Source: JADCRZ01 sp031399065
GTDB taxonomy: Bacteria; Bacteroidota; Bacteroidia; Chitinophagales; Chitinophagaceae
Length of the DNA: 64,000 nt
Assembly: GCA_031399065.1 (NCBI GenBank)
Contig: JANNOM010000013.1
Coordinates: 62,001-126,000 of the forward strand
Reading direction: 5' to 3'
Within the stretch, counting starts at the first letter, position 1. Every line of letters starts with the position of its first letter. Below are positions 51,067-60,244 of the stretch, piece after piece. The notes under the pieces are model-generated. The model searched no databases and was not told where the DNA came from. It saw only the letters and a program-made list of their open reading frames with translations. The translations under genes and the position numbers were made by a program.

Positions 51067-52953
51067 TTATATCACCTGTTTCACCTCTTTGCGGTAGTTT
51101 TCTATATCCCAGTCTCCGTCACGTTCCAGACTCGCTGCGCTTTTGTCGTTCCTTATCATTTGTTCCATTTCTTCCATTGCATCTTTTACGGTAATAAAAT
51201 ATTCTTCCGTGTCGCGGATAGAAGAAAGTTTTTTCAGGTTCGCTTCATCGTATTTAAAAAACAACCTGGCGGCACGCTGGGCGGAATATTTGCGATGGCC
51301 CAGCATCGTCATCACGTCTACCCCTACACGCAGTGAAGTGTCCATCGTTTCCCGGTAAATGTGCAGCATGCCCGCATTCATCTGGTCGTAGGCATCGTAG
51401 CGGTTAGTGGCGCGTACCAGCATCTGTAGCTCCGGAAAGTGTTTCTTGATCGTTTCGATCATCTCCATCCTTTTTTCAGCGGGTTCTATGGCTATCACGA
51501 TCAGTTTGGCAGTAGCGGCACCGGCACTGGCCAGCAGTTCCGAGCGGGAAGCGTCTCCATAATACACTTTCATTCCCATTTTGCGCAGCACCGTTACCCT
51601 GTCTGAATCGATATCGAGGTAGGTGGCTTCAATGCCGTGGGCTCTCAGGAAGCGGCCTATAGTGCTTCCAAAATGACCTAGCCCGGCAATGATTACCGGG
51701 TGCGATTCATTGATCTCATCTTGCTCCATGTCATCTTCCTGTTCTTTGCAGGTACCTATGCGTGGCAGCAACACCTTTTCGTTCAGCAGCATCACCAGCG
51801 GGGTGAATCCCATGCTAATGGCCACCACGGCCACCATCACGTTCACCGTTTGAGCATCGAGTATACCGCCCTGTAGTGAAAAGGAGAACAGCACGAAGGC
51901 GAACTCACCGCCCTGGCTAAGAGACGCCGAGAAAATCATATTCTGATCGGTGCTTACTTTAAAAAACCTACCCAGTAAAAAGAGTATGAGGGCTTTTACT
52001 AGCATCAGCAGCAATACCAGTCCCAATATCAGCAGCGGCTGGGAGAGAATAAGCGGGAAATTGATGGAAGCTCCTACGGCTATAAAAAAAAGACCTAGCA
52101 GTAATCCTTTAAACGGTTCGATGTCGCTTTCCAGTTCGTGTTTGTATTCGCTGTTCGCCAATACCACGCCTGCCAGGAAAGCGCCGAGGGCAGGACTGAG
52201 ACCTACCTGTGTCATCAGCACGGCTATACCTACCACCAGTAGCAGTGCGGAAGCGGTAAAAATTTCCCTTAAGCGCGTGGCCGCAATTACCCGCAGCAGG
52301 GGGCGAATGATGTATATACCGGCCAAAACGACAACGACTACCGAGCCGGAAACGATCAGGGTTTGTAACCACCCCGGCTTGCCGGATACCCAGTTGGAGA
52401 CATGCTCCGCGCCCTGGATTTGCGCCAGCTCGTAAGTAGCCAGCAGCGGAAATACCGCGAACATGGGAATCACGGAAATATCCTGGAACAGCAGTACCGA
52501 AAATGCGCTTTGTCCGGATGCCGCTTTCATCAGTCCTTTTTCCGTAAGCGTTTGTATAACGATGGCCGTGGAAGACAAAGAAAGGATCATACCCAGCGCC
52601 AGGGCGGGCTGCCACCGCAGGCCAAACATAATGGCAATACCGGCGATCACTATCGCCGTTATCAGCACCTGGAGGCCACCCAGGCCTACGATAGACTTTC
52701 TCATCTTCCATAACAGTTCCGGCTCCAGTTCCAGCCCAATCAAAAAAAGCATCATCACCACGCCAAATTCGGCAAAATGCAGTACGTCCTGCCCTTCCGT
52801 GCCTATCAATCCCAATAAAGCAGGCCCTATCACTATGCCGGCTATCAGGTATCCAAGTACGGACCCTAGTCCAAGTTTCTTCGCAACCGGTACGCATACC
52901 ACGGATGCACCAAGGTAAATAAGGGCCTGGAACAAAAATGACTGCTGATCCAT
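51067..52953 (-). CDS. kefB: CPA2 monovalent cation:proton antiporter with RCK domain (KefB-type)
   Basis: Potassium efflux antiporter of the KefB/KefC type, 628 residues. Residues 1-385 hold about 12-13 membrane helices with family motifs (VLGYLIAGIVIGPALLGLIG; ALGAFLAGVVLANSEYKHELESDIEPFKGLLLGLFFIAVGASI). Residues 412-530 are a TrkA-N/RCK Rossmann domain (PVIIAGLGHFGSTIGRFLRAHGIEATYLDID), which in Kef gates the channel with glutathione or nucleotide. A charged C-terminal helix ends it. It lies 17 bases after a KefG-like gene, so the pair copies the E. coli kefGB order. Bacteroidota generally lack glutathione, so the ligand may differ. Confidence 0.93.
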   Translation of the reverse strand: MDQQSFLFQALIYLGASVVCVPVAKKLGLGSVLGYLIAGIVIGPALLGLIGTEGQDVLHFAEFGVVMMLFLIGLELEPELLWKMRKSIVGLGGLQVLITAIVIAGIAIMFGLRWQPALALGMILSLSSTAIVIQTLTEKGLMKAASGQSAFSVLLFQDISVIPMFAVFPLLATYELAQIQGAEHVSNWVSGKPGWLQTLIVSGSVVVVVLAGIYIIRPLLRVIAATRLREIFTASALLLVVGIAVLMTQVGLSPALGAFLAGVVLANSEYKHELESDIEPFKGLLLGLFFIAVGASINFPLILSQPLLILGLVLLLMLVKALILFLLGRFFKVSTDQNMIFSASLSQGGEFAFVLFSFSLQGGILDAQTVNVMVAVVAISMGFTPLVMLLNEKVLLPRIGTCKEQEDDMEQDEINESHPVIIAGLGHFGSTIGRFLRAHGIEATYLDIDSDRVTVLRKMGMKVYYGDASRSELLASAGAATAKLIVIAIEPAEKRMEMIETIKKHFPELQMLVRATNRYDAYDQMNAGMLHIYRETMDTSLRVGVDVMTMLGHRKYSAQRAARLFFKYDEANLKKLSSIRDTEEYFITVKDAMEEMEQMIRNDKSAASLERDGDWDIENYRKEVKQVI

Positions 52954-52970
52954 GTTTATAATTTAGATTT

Positions 52971-53564
52971 TCAGGAAGCGGGAATGATTTCGTTCAGGTA
53001 GCGGGCCTGGGTTATATTTTTATCCGACAGGTAATCGTTGGTAAGAGCGGTAAGCAACTCGTGGTACCTGGCTGCCTGCTGCTCGATTTCCGCGGTACTC
53101 AGTTTATACGTATCCGGTACTATAAAAGGCGGGAGATACTGCATCTTACAAAGATAGGCCGTTTGCTCAAACGGGCGCAGCAGCTCTTTAATGGTGTAGT
53201 GGTTGTAACCGGTTTCACTGTAAGCATTCAGTCCGCCACCGGCAGAGAGTGCATTGAAAAACTTTTTACCTTCCAGCTTATTACCCGTTTTTCCATAGGC
53301 CCATCCGTGTTCCAATACCAGGTCCTGCCACTGTTTCAATATGGCAGGTGTGCTGTACCAGTAAAAAGGATGCTGGAAAATGATGATATCGTGCGAAAGG
53401 AGTAACTGCTGTTCTCTCGCGACATCTATATCGAAATCGGGGTAGGCTTCATACAGGTCATTTACAAACACATCGCCGATACCCCGGATATGCTTTAAAA
53501 GCGTTTTGTGCACCTTCGACTTTTCAAGGGCCGGATGTGCAAAAAGTATGAGTATCTTAGCCAT
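52971..53564 (-). CDS. kefG: KefG/KefF-like NAD(P)H oxidoreductase
   Basis: Flavodoxin-fold ancillary subunit of a Kef antiporter, also related to NAD(P)H:quinone oxidoreductases, 197 residues. Conserved stretches are KILILFAHPALEKSKVHKTLL, DIIIFQHPFYWYSTPAILKQWQDLVLEHGWAYG (split motif), KFFNALSAGGG and AYSETGYNHYTIKELLRPFEQTA. The first two bind FMN. It is the upstream gene of a minus-strand pair with the antiporter 17 bases on, which supports the KefG role. The reaction in vivo is unknown. Confidence 0.9.
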   Translation of the reverse strand: MAKILILFAHPALEKSKVHKTLLKHIRGIGDVFVNDLYEAYPDFDIDVAREQQLLLSHDIIIFQHPFYWYSTPAILKQWQDLVLEHGWAYGKTGNKLEGKKFFNALSAGGGLNAYSETGYNHYTIKELLRPFEQTAYLCKMQYLPPFIVPDTYKLSTAEIEQQAARYHELLTALTNDYLSDKNITQARYLNEIIPAS

Positions 53565-53635
53565 GTTTTAACGCAAATAAACTGTAATATAGTATAAAGA
53601 TGAATAAATCAAATGAACCGGGTAAAATGAATAAC

Positions 53636-54505
53636 ATGGCAACAATAGAGAACGAATACCTGAAGGTGAGCATCCTGCCAAAGGGTGCGGAACTCAATAA
53701 TATCTATCATAAAATTACGGGACTGGAATACCTGTGGAATGCTGACCCGGCATTCTGGAATAAAAAATCGCCGGTACTGTTTCCTATCGTCGGTACGTTA
53801 AAAGGCGACACCTATTACCACGGGGGTAAAAGCTATCAGATGGGCCGCCATGGCTTTGCCCGCGAAATGGAATTTGACCTTACGGACCATGATCTTATAT
53901 CTGCCCGGTTCACACTCAAGAGCGATCCCATTACCAGGGAGAAATACCCGTTCGATTTCATACTTCATATCATCTACAGCCTGGAGGCCAACCAGCTAAA
54001 CGTTCGCTATGTGGTGCATAACACCGGAAGCGATACGATGTATTTTTCCATTGGAGGCCACCCGGCTTTTCGCGTGCCGCTGGTAAGCGCACATCGTTAC
54101 CACGATTATTACCTGGAATTTTCACAGGAAGAAAATGCCGACCGGTGGCCCATTTCCGGCGAAGGGCTTATTGAAAAAACACCTCTTCCTGTTTTAATTA
54201 ATACCAATCGGCTTCCCCTTAGCAGGGAGTTGTTTGCTAAAGATGCGCTGGTATTCAAACACCTGCAGTCCGACAGTGTCCGCCTGCTTTCCGATGTTTC
54301 GGGGCATGGCATCAGCTTCCTGTTTAAGGGGTTTCCCTACCTGGGTGTATGGGCATTTAAAGGAGCGGATTTCGTATGTATTGAACCCTGGTGCGGTATC
54401 GCCGACAGCGTGGACAGCAACCAGCAGTTAACCGACAAGGAAGGCATTGAGCCGCTGGCTGCCGGGCAAACATTTGAACGCACCTGGTCCGTCACGGCTT
54501 TTTAG
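53636..54505 (+). CDS. aldose 1-epimerase family protein (LacX-like)
   Basis: Beta-sandwich sugar mutarotase homologue, 289 residues from this ATG (in-frame ATGs also at 53600 and 53627). Key blocks: EYLKVSILPKGAELNNIYHKITG, PVLFPIVGTLKGDTYYHGGKSYQMGRHGFARE, NTGSDTMYFSIGGHPAFRVPL, where the His pair expected for galactose mutarotase catalysis is the RHGFAR and GGHPAF histidines. GVWAFKGADFVCIEPWCGIADS carries the catalytic Glu region. LacX-like members have unproven sugar substrates. The 3' end overlaps the convergent M3 peptidase gene by 14 bases. Confidence 0.88.
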   Translation: MATIENEYLKVSILPKGAELNNIYHKITGLEYLWNADPAFWNKKSPVLFPIVGTLKGDTYYHGGKSYQMGRHGFAREMEFDLTDHDLISARFTLKSDPITREKYPFDFILHIIYSLEANQLNVRYVVHNTGSDTMYFSIGGHPAFRVPLVSAHRYHDYYLEFSQEENADRWPISGEGLIEKTPLPVLINTNRLPLSRELFAKDALVFKHLQSDSVRLLSDVSGHGISFLFKGFPYLGVWAFKGADFVCIEPWCGIADSVDSNQQLTDKEGIEPLAAGQTFERTWSVTAF

Positions 54506-56681
54506 GCGGTGCAAACCCTCTTTTCCGCATCAGTGCACCAGTCTCCGGATCCTTGCCACGAAAAGCCCGGTATCCTTCCGCAGGATCTATGGTGTTGCCG
54601 GTAGAGAATACATTCTTGCTTAAACGCGAAGCGGTCTCTTTATCATACGGTCCACCTGCTTCCATGAACGCCTCAAAGGCATCGGAAGAAATTACATCCG
54701 ACCATAAGTAACTATAGTAACCCGCAGAATATGCATCGCTGGAAAATATATGCGCAAATTGCGGACTTCGATGGCGCATCACAATTTCATCCGGCATGCC
54801 GAGTGCCATAAGGGTTTTCTTCTCGAAAGCATCAGGATCTATTTTTTCCGTTCCCGCGAGGTGCAGTTTCATATCTACCAGGGCGGCCGAAAGATATTCC
54901 ACCGTTTTAAAGCCTTCATTAAATTTACCTGCTTTCTCTATCCGTTTGGTCAGGCTGCGGGGTATGGGTTGACCCGTCTGGTAATGAATGGCAAATTTCT
55001 CCAGCACTTGCGGCATGGCGAGCCAGAACTCCAGTAACTGGGAGGGAAACTCCACATAATCCCTGGCCACCGAGGTACCTGACAATATGGGATAAGTAAC
55101 CCGGGATGATAAGCCGTGCAGCGCATGCCCGAATTCATGAAAGAGCGTAGTGGCGTCTATCCAGGAAATCAGTTGCGGCTCGCCCGGTTTCCCTTTTATA
55201 AAATTGGCATTATTGGAAACGATGGTGGTGATATCGCCTCCCAGTGTCTGCTGGCTGCGGTAGGCATTCATCCAGGCCCCGGAATTTTTGCCCGGCCGGG
55301 CATAGGGGTCAAAATACCATAGCCCTATTTGTTTGCCGGAAGTTTTATCCGTTACTTTCCATACCTGAACGTCGGGATGATAAAAGGGTACATCGCTTAC
55401 AGGGGTAAATACAAAGCCAAACAATTCACCTGCCACCCAAAACATGCCTTCTCTTAACTTATCCAGTTGAAGGTACTGCTTCACTTCATTCTGATCGAGG
55501 TCGTAGCGGGCCTTCCGCACTTTTTCTGCGTAATAGCGGTAATCCCAGGGGGCTATTTTTATATTGGCCCCTTCCTTATCGGCAATGGCCTGCATGTCGG
55601 CCACTTCTTCCTTTGCCCGCATTACGGCCGGTTTCCATACGGCTTCCATCAGTTCCATAGCACGCTCCGGCGTTTTAGCCATGGCATTTTCCAGCCGCCA
55701 GTGGGCATGGGTGGCATAACCCAGCAGCCCGGCCCGTTGCGCCCGTAATTGAAGAATTTCAGCGATGATGGCATTATTATCACGCGCATCCCCGTTATCG
55801 CCCCTGTTGATGAATAACTTCCAGGCTTTTTCGCGAAGACCGCGGTCTTCCGAATACGTGAGAAATGGTTCTATAGAGGAGCGGGTATTGCTGATTATCC
55901 AGGACGAAGCAAGGTTTTTACCGGCCGCCTCCGCGGCGGCCGATTCCTGGAAAGACAGCGGCAGCCCTTTTAATGCCTGTTTATTCTTTAACTCCAGGAA
56001 CAGTTCCGATTCCTCTCCCAGCAGGTTTTGGCTAAACCGCGTAAACAGTAAGGCCAGTTGCTGGTTGATCTGCGACAGTTGCTGTTTGTCCGCAGCATTC
56101 AGCCGGGCACCGGCCCGCACGAACCTGGTATAATAAAACCAGGAGAGCCGCTGCTGTTCGGTCGTCCATTTCGTTTTACCGGGATCGTTATATACCGCTT
56201 CTATGCGCCGGAACAGCGTATCGTTCTGAAAGATTTTATCTGAAAACGCGGAGAGCAGGGGTCCCATTTCCCGTTGTACTTTCTGGAATTCGGGCCCGTT
56301 CATGGAAGATGACCAGATGGAATAAATGCTTTGCACCCTGGTAAGTGTGGCACCTGCCAGCTCCATAGCGGCCAGCGTATTTTCAAACGAAGGAGCCTCC
56401 GTATTGGCAGCTATCTGCTGAACCTGTCCCAGTTTTTCGTTCATGGCAAAAAGCAGTGCCGGTTTAAAATGACTTACCTCCACCTGGTCGAAAGCGGGTA
56501 AGCCTCCGTAAGGGCCAGCCCATTCAGAGAGCAGGGGATTATTTTCAGAGGGTAAAGGCTGTTGTTCATTCATAGTTATATTCGTAATGGCATTCGGAGT
56601 ATTGATTGTATGATCAACTGTCCATACCGGAACAGCACTCAGCAAAGCTGCCAGTATAGGAGGATAAACAATGTTCATCAT
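54492..56681 (-). CDS. M3-family metallopeptidase (oligopeptidase A / dipeptidyl carboxypeptidase type)
   Basis: Thimet-oligopeptidase-like zinc peptidase of 729 residues, close to the usual 680-720. The zinc site HEFGHALHG begins at His515 with Glu516 and His519, and the third ligand region is EFPSQLLEFW. RHRSPQFAHIFSSDAYSAGYYSYLWSDVISSDAFEAF (in blocks) closes the cleft. The first 36 residues (PPILAALLSAVPVW and on) look like a signal peptide, so the long start suggests export; the internal ATG at 56573 would give a cytoplasmic form starting MNEQQPLPSENNPLLSEW. It probably degrades short peptides. Confidence 0.92.
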   Translation of the reverse strand: MMNIVYPPILAALLSAVPVWTVDHTINTPNAITNITMNEQQPLPSENNPLLSEWAGPYGGLPAFDQVEVSHFKPALLFAMNEKLGQVQQIAANTEAPSFENTLAAMELAGATLTRVQSIYSIWSSSMNGPEFQKVQREMGPLLSAFSDKIFQNDTLFRRIEAVYNDPGKTKWTTEQQRLSWFYYTRFVRAGARLNAADKQQLSQINQQLALLFTRFSQNLLGEESELFLELKNKQALKGLPLSFQESAAAEAAGKNLASSWIISNTRSSIEPFLTYSEDRGLREKAWKLFINRGDNGDARDNNAIIAEILQLRAQRAGLLGYATHAHWRLENAMAKTPERAMELMEAVWKPAVMRAKEEVADMQAIADKEGANIKIAPWDYRYYAEKVRKARYDLDQNEVKQYLQLDKLREGMFWVAGELFGFVFTPVSDVPFYHPDVQVWKVTDKTSGKQIGLWYFDPYARPGKNSGAWMNAYRSQQTLGGDITTIVSNNANFIKGKPGEPQLISWIDATTLFHEFGHALHGLSSRVTYPILSGTSVARDYVEFPSQLLEFWLAMPQVLEKFAIHYQTGQPIPRSLTKRIEKAGKFNEGFKTVEYLSAALVDMKLHLAGTEKIDPDAFEKKTLMALGMPDEIVMRHRSPQFAHIFSSDAYSAGYYSYLWSDVISSDAFEAFMEAGGPYDKETASRLSKNVFSTGNTIDPAEGYRAFRGKDPETGALMRKRGFAPPKKP

Positions 56682-56809
56682 ATCGAAGTGCGTTTCGTTA
56701 AAGATAAGTAAATGAAACTGATTAAATATCCCGATTCATTGTTATATTAGTGCGTATAATTCATGCTGCCGGCAATGCAATTGCCACTGTCATAAGAAAA
56801 ATCATATAT

Positions 56810-58330
56810 ATGCGTACTATGTTCCGGTCAATGGCATCCTGCCTTTTTGTATTGTTTGCTTATTGTGCAACTGCTTCCGTTAAACCCAATAGTCTTTTTA
56901 CCGACCACATGGTACTCCAGCGGGGAGTGTCCGTACCCGTTTGGGGAACGGCAGCGGAAGGGGAGGAAGTGACCGTTCAATTGGAAGGCCAAAAACTTAC
57001 CGCCAAAGCGACCGGTGGTAAATGGATGGTAAAGCTCTCGCCCCTGAAAGCAGGCGGCCCTTATGTTATGACCGTCTCCGGCGAAAATATAGTTACCATC
57101 AATGATATACTGGTGGGCGAAGTATGGATATGCAGCGGGCAGTCCAATATGGAAAGAAAGCTGGGTCTTACCAGGGGCCAGAAGCCAATCGTTAACTGGG
57201 AAAAGGAAAAGGACGATGCTGCTTATCCGCAGATAAGACAATACATGGTACCCCGTATATTTTCCAAACAGCCGCTGGAAGATGCAGGCAGTAAATGGGT
57301 GATTTGTTCGCCCGAAGCCGTAACAGGCTTTTCTGCCGTTGGATATTTCTTTGCCCGCAACCTGCACAAACGCTTAAGCGTGCCCGTGGGTATTTTATTC
57401 ACCGCTTTTGGAGGTACGCCGGCAGAGTACTGGACTTCGGAAGCCGCCCTTCAGGGCAACCCGGAACTGGTATTTTTAGTAAACGATTATAATAAACGGG
57501 TAACCGATTTTCCGGCGAAGCTGGAAGAGTACCGCCGGGACGAAGGGGCATTGCTCGCGGCTTTTGTCCGCGATTCGTTGAAGGCTTTAAGTGCAGGAAC
57601 TGCTCTACCAAAAAAACCTGCCGCACCTTCCGACCCTTCGCGCAGCAATTATATCGCGGGATTGTATAACGGTATGTTAATGCCTCTGAAGCCTTATGCG
57701 ATTAAAGGATTCACCTGGTACCAGGGTGAAAGCAATAACGGAATGGCCAGGCAATACGAGGCCTTGCTGCGCACACTTATCGACAACTGGCGCAGCGACT
57801 GGGCAAATAAAGACCTTCCCTTTTTAGTGGTACAAATAGCCCCGCACCAGGGTATGACGCCCGAACTCCGCGAATCGCAATTGCTGGCAGTGCAGAAAAC
57901 AAAAAATACCGCCCTGATCGTTACCACGGATTGCGGCGATTCGGCCGATATACATCCCGCCTTTAAACAGCCCGTGGGCGAACGGCTGGCCCTGGCTGCC
58001 AATGCCCTGGCTTACCAGGAGAAACTTGAATACTCGGGCCCCCTATACCAGTCCGTGAAAATAAAAGGCAACCAGGCCACGCTTAGTTTCACGCATACAG
58101 GCAAAGGATTAAGAGCCAGGAACGGGGAACTGAAAGGCTTTACCATTGCCGGAGCAGATAAACAATTTGTGCCTGCCCGTGCGGAAATAAAAGGAGATAA
58201 GGTAATCGTTTACAGCGAAAGCATTGCAATACCCGTAGCCGTGCGTTATGGCTGGTCCAATGTGCCGCATGTTAACCTTTATAATGCAGAGGGCTTGCCG
58301 GCATCTCCGTTTAGAACGGATATGGAATAA
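56810..58330 (+). CDS. secreted sialate O-acetylesterase (SASA family)
   Basis: SGNH-type carbohydrate esterase of 506 residues that removes O-acetyl groups from sialic acid or other glycans. The signal peptide is MASCLFVLFAYCATASVKP. Block I is VWICSGQSNMERKLG with the catalytic Ser, and later TWYQGESNNGMARQYEALLRTLIDNWR and DSADIHPAFKQPVGERLALAA carry the Gly/Asn and Asp/His blocks. Its long beta insertion after the first block is usual for the family. The in-frame GTG at 56750 is less likely than ATG 56810. It may act with the next secreted genes, but no sugar-utilisation locus (SusC/D) is present. Confidence 0.92.
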   Translation: MRTMFRSMASCLFVLFAYCATASVKPNSLFTDHMVLQRGVSVPVWGTAAEGEEVTVQLEGQKLTAKATGGKWMVKLSPLKAGGPYVMTVSGENIVTINDILVGEVWICSGQSNMERKLGLTRGQKPIVNWEKEKDDAAYPQIRQYMVPRIFSKQPLEDAGSKWVICSPEAVTGFSAVGYFFARNLHKRLSVPVGILFTAFGGTPAEYWTSEAALQGNPELVFLVNDYNKRVTDFPAKLEEYRRDEGALLAAFVRDSLKALSAGTALPKKPAAPSDPSRSNYIAGLYNGMLMPLKPYAIKGFTWYQGESNNGMARQYEALLRTLIDNWRSDWANKDLPFLVVQIAPHQGMTPELRESQLLAVQKTKNTALIVTTDCGDSADIHPAFKQPVGERLALAANALAYQEKLEYSGPLYQSVKIKGNQATLSFTHTGKGLRARNGELKGFTIAGADKQFVPARAEIKGDKVIVYSESIAIPVAVRYGWSNVPHVNLYNAEGLPASPFRTDME

Positions 58331-58419
58331 CTACTATGCTCTGTTTTCCTCTTAACGATTGTTATTCATTTTGCGAGTTGTATACCATGGCAAAAGCGTC
58401 ATTTAAACAAATAAGTTGT

Positions 58420-60144
58420 ATGTCTTTTAAAATTGGCTTTATCCTGGTTATGATAAGTTTTTCATGGATTGGTTGTTTGCCCAAGCCACCGGAATATCCC
58501 TTCCAGGCAAAATCAAAAGATGAAATCAATGAAGAGGCCAGGCGATGGTCTGATAATCTGGAAACTTATATCCGTCAATGGATAAAAGGAGAGAAGCCTG
58601 CTGAATTACCGGAGAACTTATTACCCCGGGGGCTCGATACTGCGCAGTTTAAGAGTTTTCGCCTGGTAAAGTACGAGAATATTAATCCGGCGGAGCAATG
58701 GGCCACACGTAAATCGCACCCGATCGATTTTAACCGGCTTTATGCCAGTTTCCCCGATGCGCATTGTACCTATCTCGTACTTCCTGCCCTCTGTGCCCCC
58801 TTCAATACAAAGCTTTTAGTTGAAGGTGATTATCCGTACAGTCGTTTTTTTGACATACAAGTATCTCCTCCATTTGATCCTGCCGAATACAGGTACGCCA
58901 AATGGGCCGGAAAGGGAGAGGTGGGTATTGTGGATACCGACATCGAGCCGGAAACGGGTAGTGTAAATCCATTCAGGATCGGTAAAAACAGGCAGGTTGC
59001 CAACCGTAGTTATAAAACGGAGTTCATCATGGCGATGGGAAATCCTACGCAGCTTAACAACGGAGCGCATCAACCTCCGTTTTACAGGGGTAAGGGCAAT
59101 ACCCGTTATGCTTCGGCACTTCAATTCCAGGGGCCATGGGGTACCGATAAAAAATCAGGACATGGCAGGGGACTCTACGATCTGGGTGATATCTGGATCA
59201 GGTATTATGCTATTGACAAAAGTAAGGATGTAATGGGCGGCGTAAAATTTCCAAAAGCCTATTTCCAGTTGCCTACAGGTGAAAAGTTTTACATACAATG
59301 CGATTTTAAAAAGTTCCAGGAGATTGCCGACGCAACGATGGCCGTCAGGAATGCCGGCAACAATCATCCCGCCATTTACAATGGGCCATCCGTCGGTTGG
59401 AATAAATCGTATGGTATTTATCTTTCTATTTCCACCGGTCTTGCCAAAGCCCTGGGCAAAACGGGAGCAAAAGACAGGGAATACATCCGCAAACTCGACC
59501 TGGGTGTTACGGGAAGAGGAGAGAATCAACCGCCTCCTGCCAACTATGAACCTCATGCCACCGGGTGCAATTATATCAATTACCTGCAGCGCGGCATATC
59601 CCTGAAGAAAGGATACATAATGGTACTCACAGGTAAATTGCCCACTTATCCGGATACCAGGAACAATGCGACGGAAATGAAAAACGCACAATGCCGGTAC
59701 TGGTCTGTTACAACGTATGATGCCCACTTCCCATTCGCAAAGTTGGCAGGATTGGAACAAACATCCATAATGGACGACGAGATAGCACTGGATAATGAAC
59801 GTAAGTATGTTCTTGTTTATTCGAGAAAAGAAGATAAGCCTTCCAATGCAGACTCGCCTGGCACTACATGGGTCGACTTCGGCACTACCGGTACGCAAGC
59901 GATTACAGTACGGTGGATGAGTGTAGGACCTGAATGGGCATTCGAAAAAACACCAAACGAAATCAACCTTCCCTGGTCCAGGGTAATATGGAGTGCTACC
60001 CGATATGATCCGGCCCTGATCGAAACGAATAATCACGACGGATTTCTTGGATGGTATCTACCCAAGGTTCATTACATGACGAAGGAGGCTTTTGAACAAC
60101 TGGGAAGTAATTTAAAAGCGGATAATATTCCGGTGTGGAAATAG
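58420..60144 (+). CDS. uncharacterised lipoprotein, possibly DUF1214-like
   Basis: A 574-residue lipoprotein (ATG 58420 puts Cys19 after FSWIGC; ATG 58387 is the alternative). The body has EGDYPYSRFFDIQVSP, VGIVDTDIEPETGSVNPFRIGKNRQVANRSYKTEFIMAMG (as blocks), a GDIWIRYYAID strand and WVDFGTTG. The wording D-I-E-P-x-x-G-S-V-N-P-F-R recurs in DUF1214/DUF1254-related proteins I know, but the match is weak. It lies 90 bases after the SASA gene in the same direction and may be cotranscribed. Function unknown. About 100 bases between its stop and the next gene show no clear terminator. Confidence 0.7.
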   Translation: MSFKIGFILVMISFSWIGCLPKPPEYPFQAKSKDEINEEARRWSDNLETYIRQWIKGEKPAELPENLLPRGLDTAQFKSFRLVKYENINPAEQWATRKSHPIDFNRLYASFPDAHCTYLVLPALCAPFNTKLLVEGDYPYSRFFDIQVSPPFDPAEYRYAKWAGKGEVGIVDTDIEPETGSVNPFRIGKNRQVANRSYKTEFIMAMGNPTQLNNGAHQPPFYRGKGNTRYASALQFQGPWGTDKKSGHGRGLYDLGDIWIRYYAIDKSKDVMGGVKFPKAYFQLPTGEKFYIQCDFKKFQEIADATMAVRNAGNNHPAIYNGPSVGWNKSYGIYLSISTGLAKALGKTGAKDREYIRKLDLGVTGRGENQPPPANYEPHATGCNYINYLQRGISLKKGYIMVLTGKLPTYPDTRNNATEMKNAQCRYWSVTTYDAHFPFAKLAGLEQTSIMDDEIALDNERKYVLVYSRKEDKPSNADSPGTTWVDFGTTGTQAITVRWMSVGPEWAFEKTPNEINLPWSRVIWSATRYDPALIETNNHDGFLGWYLPKVHYMTKEAFEQLGSNLKADNIPVWK

Positions 60145-60244
60145 CATATTTGTTTATCTGATCAAATCCTTAAAGCTTTGCCATTGCTGCCGCGTATGGT
60201 TAACTTCTGCTGATTAAAGTTTTCCATCGGCCCTCCATTAATCA

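Noticed and set aside
52109..52897. 262-codon frame on the same strand as kefB, out of frame
   Set aside because: Alternate frame of the antiporter membrane region, Arg/Gly-rich, no recognisable domain.
59155..60036. 293-codon minus-strand frame in the DUF1214-like lipoprotein gene
   Set aside because: Antisense to a lipoprotein gene with a clear signal peptide; no motif.
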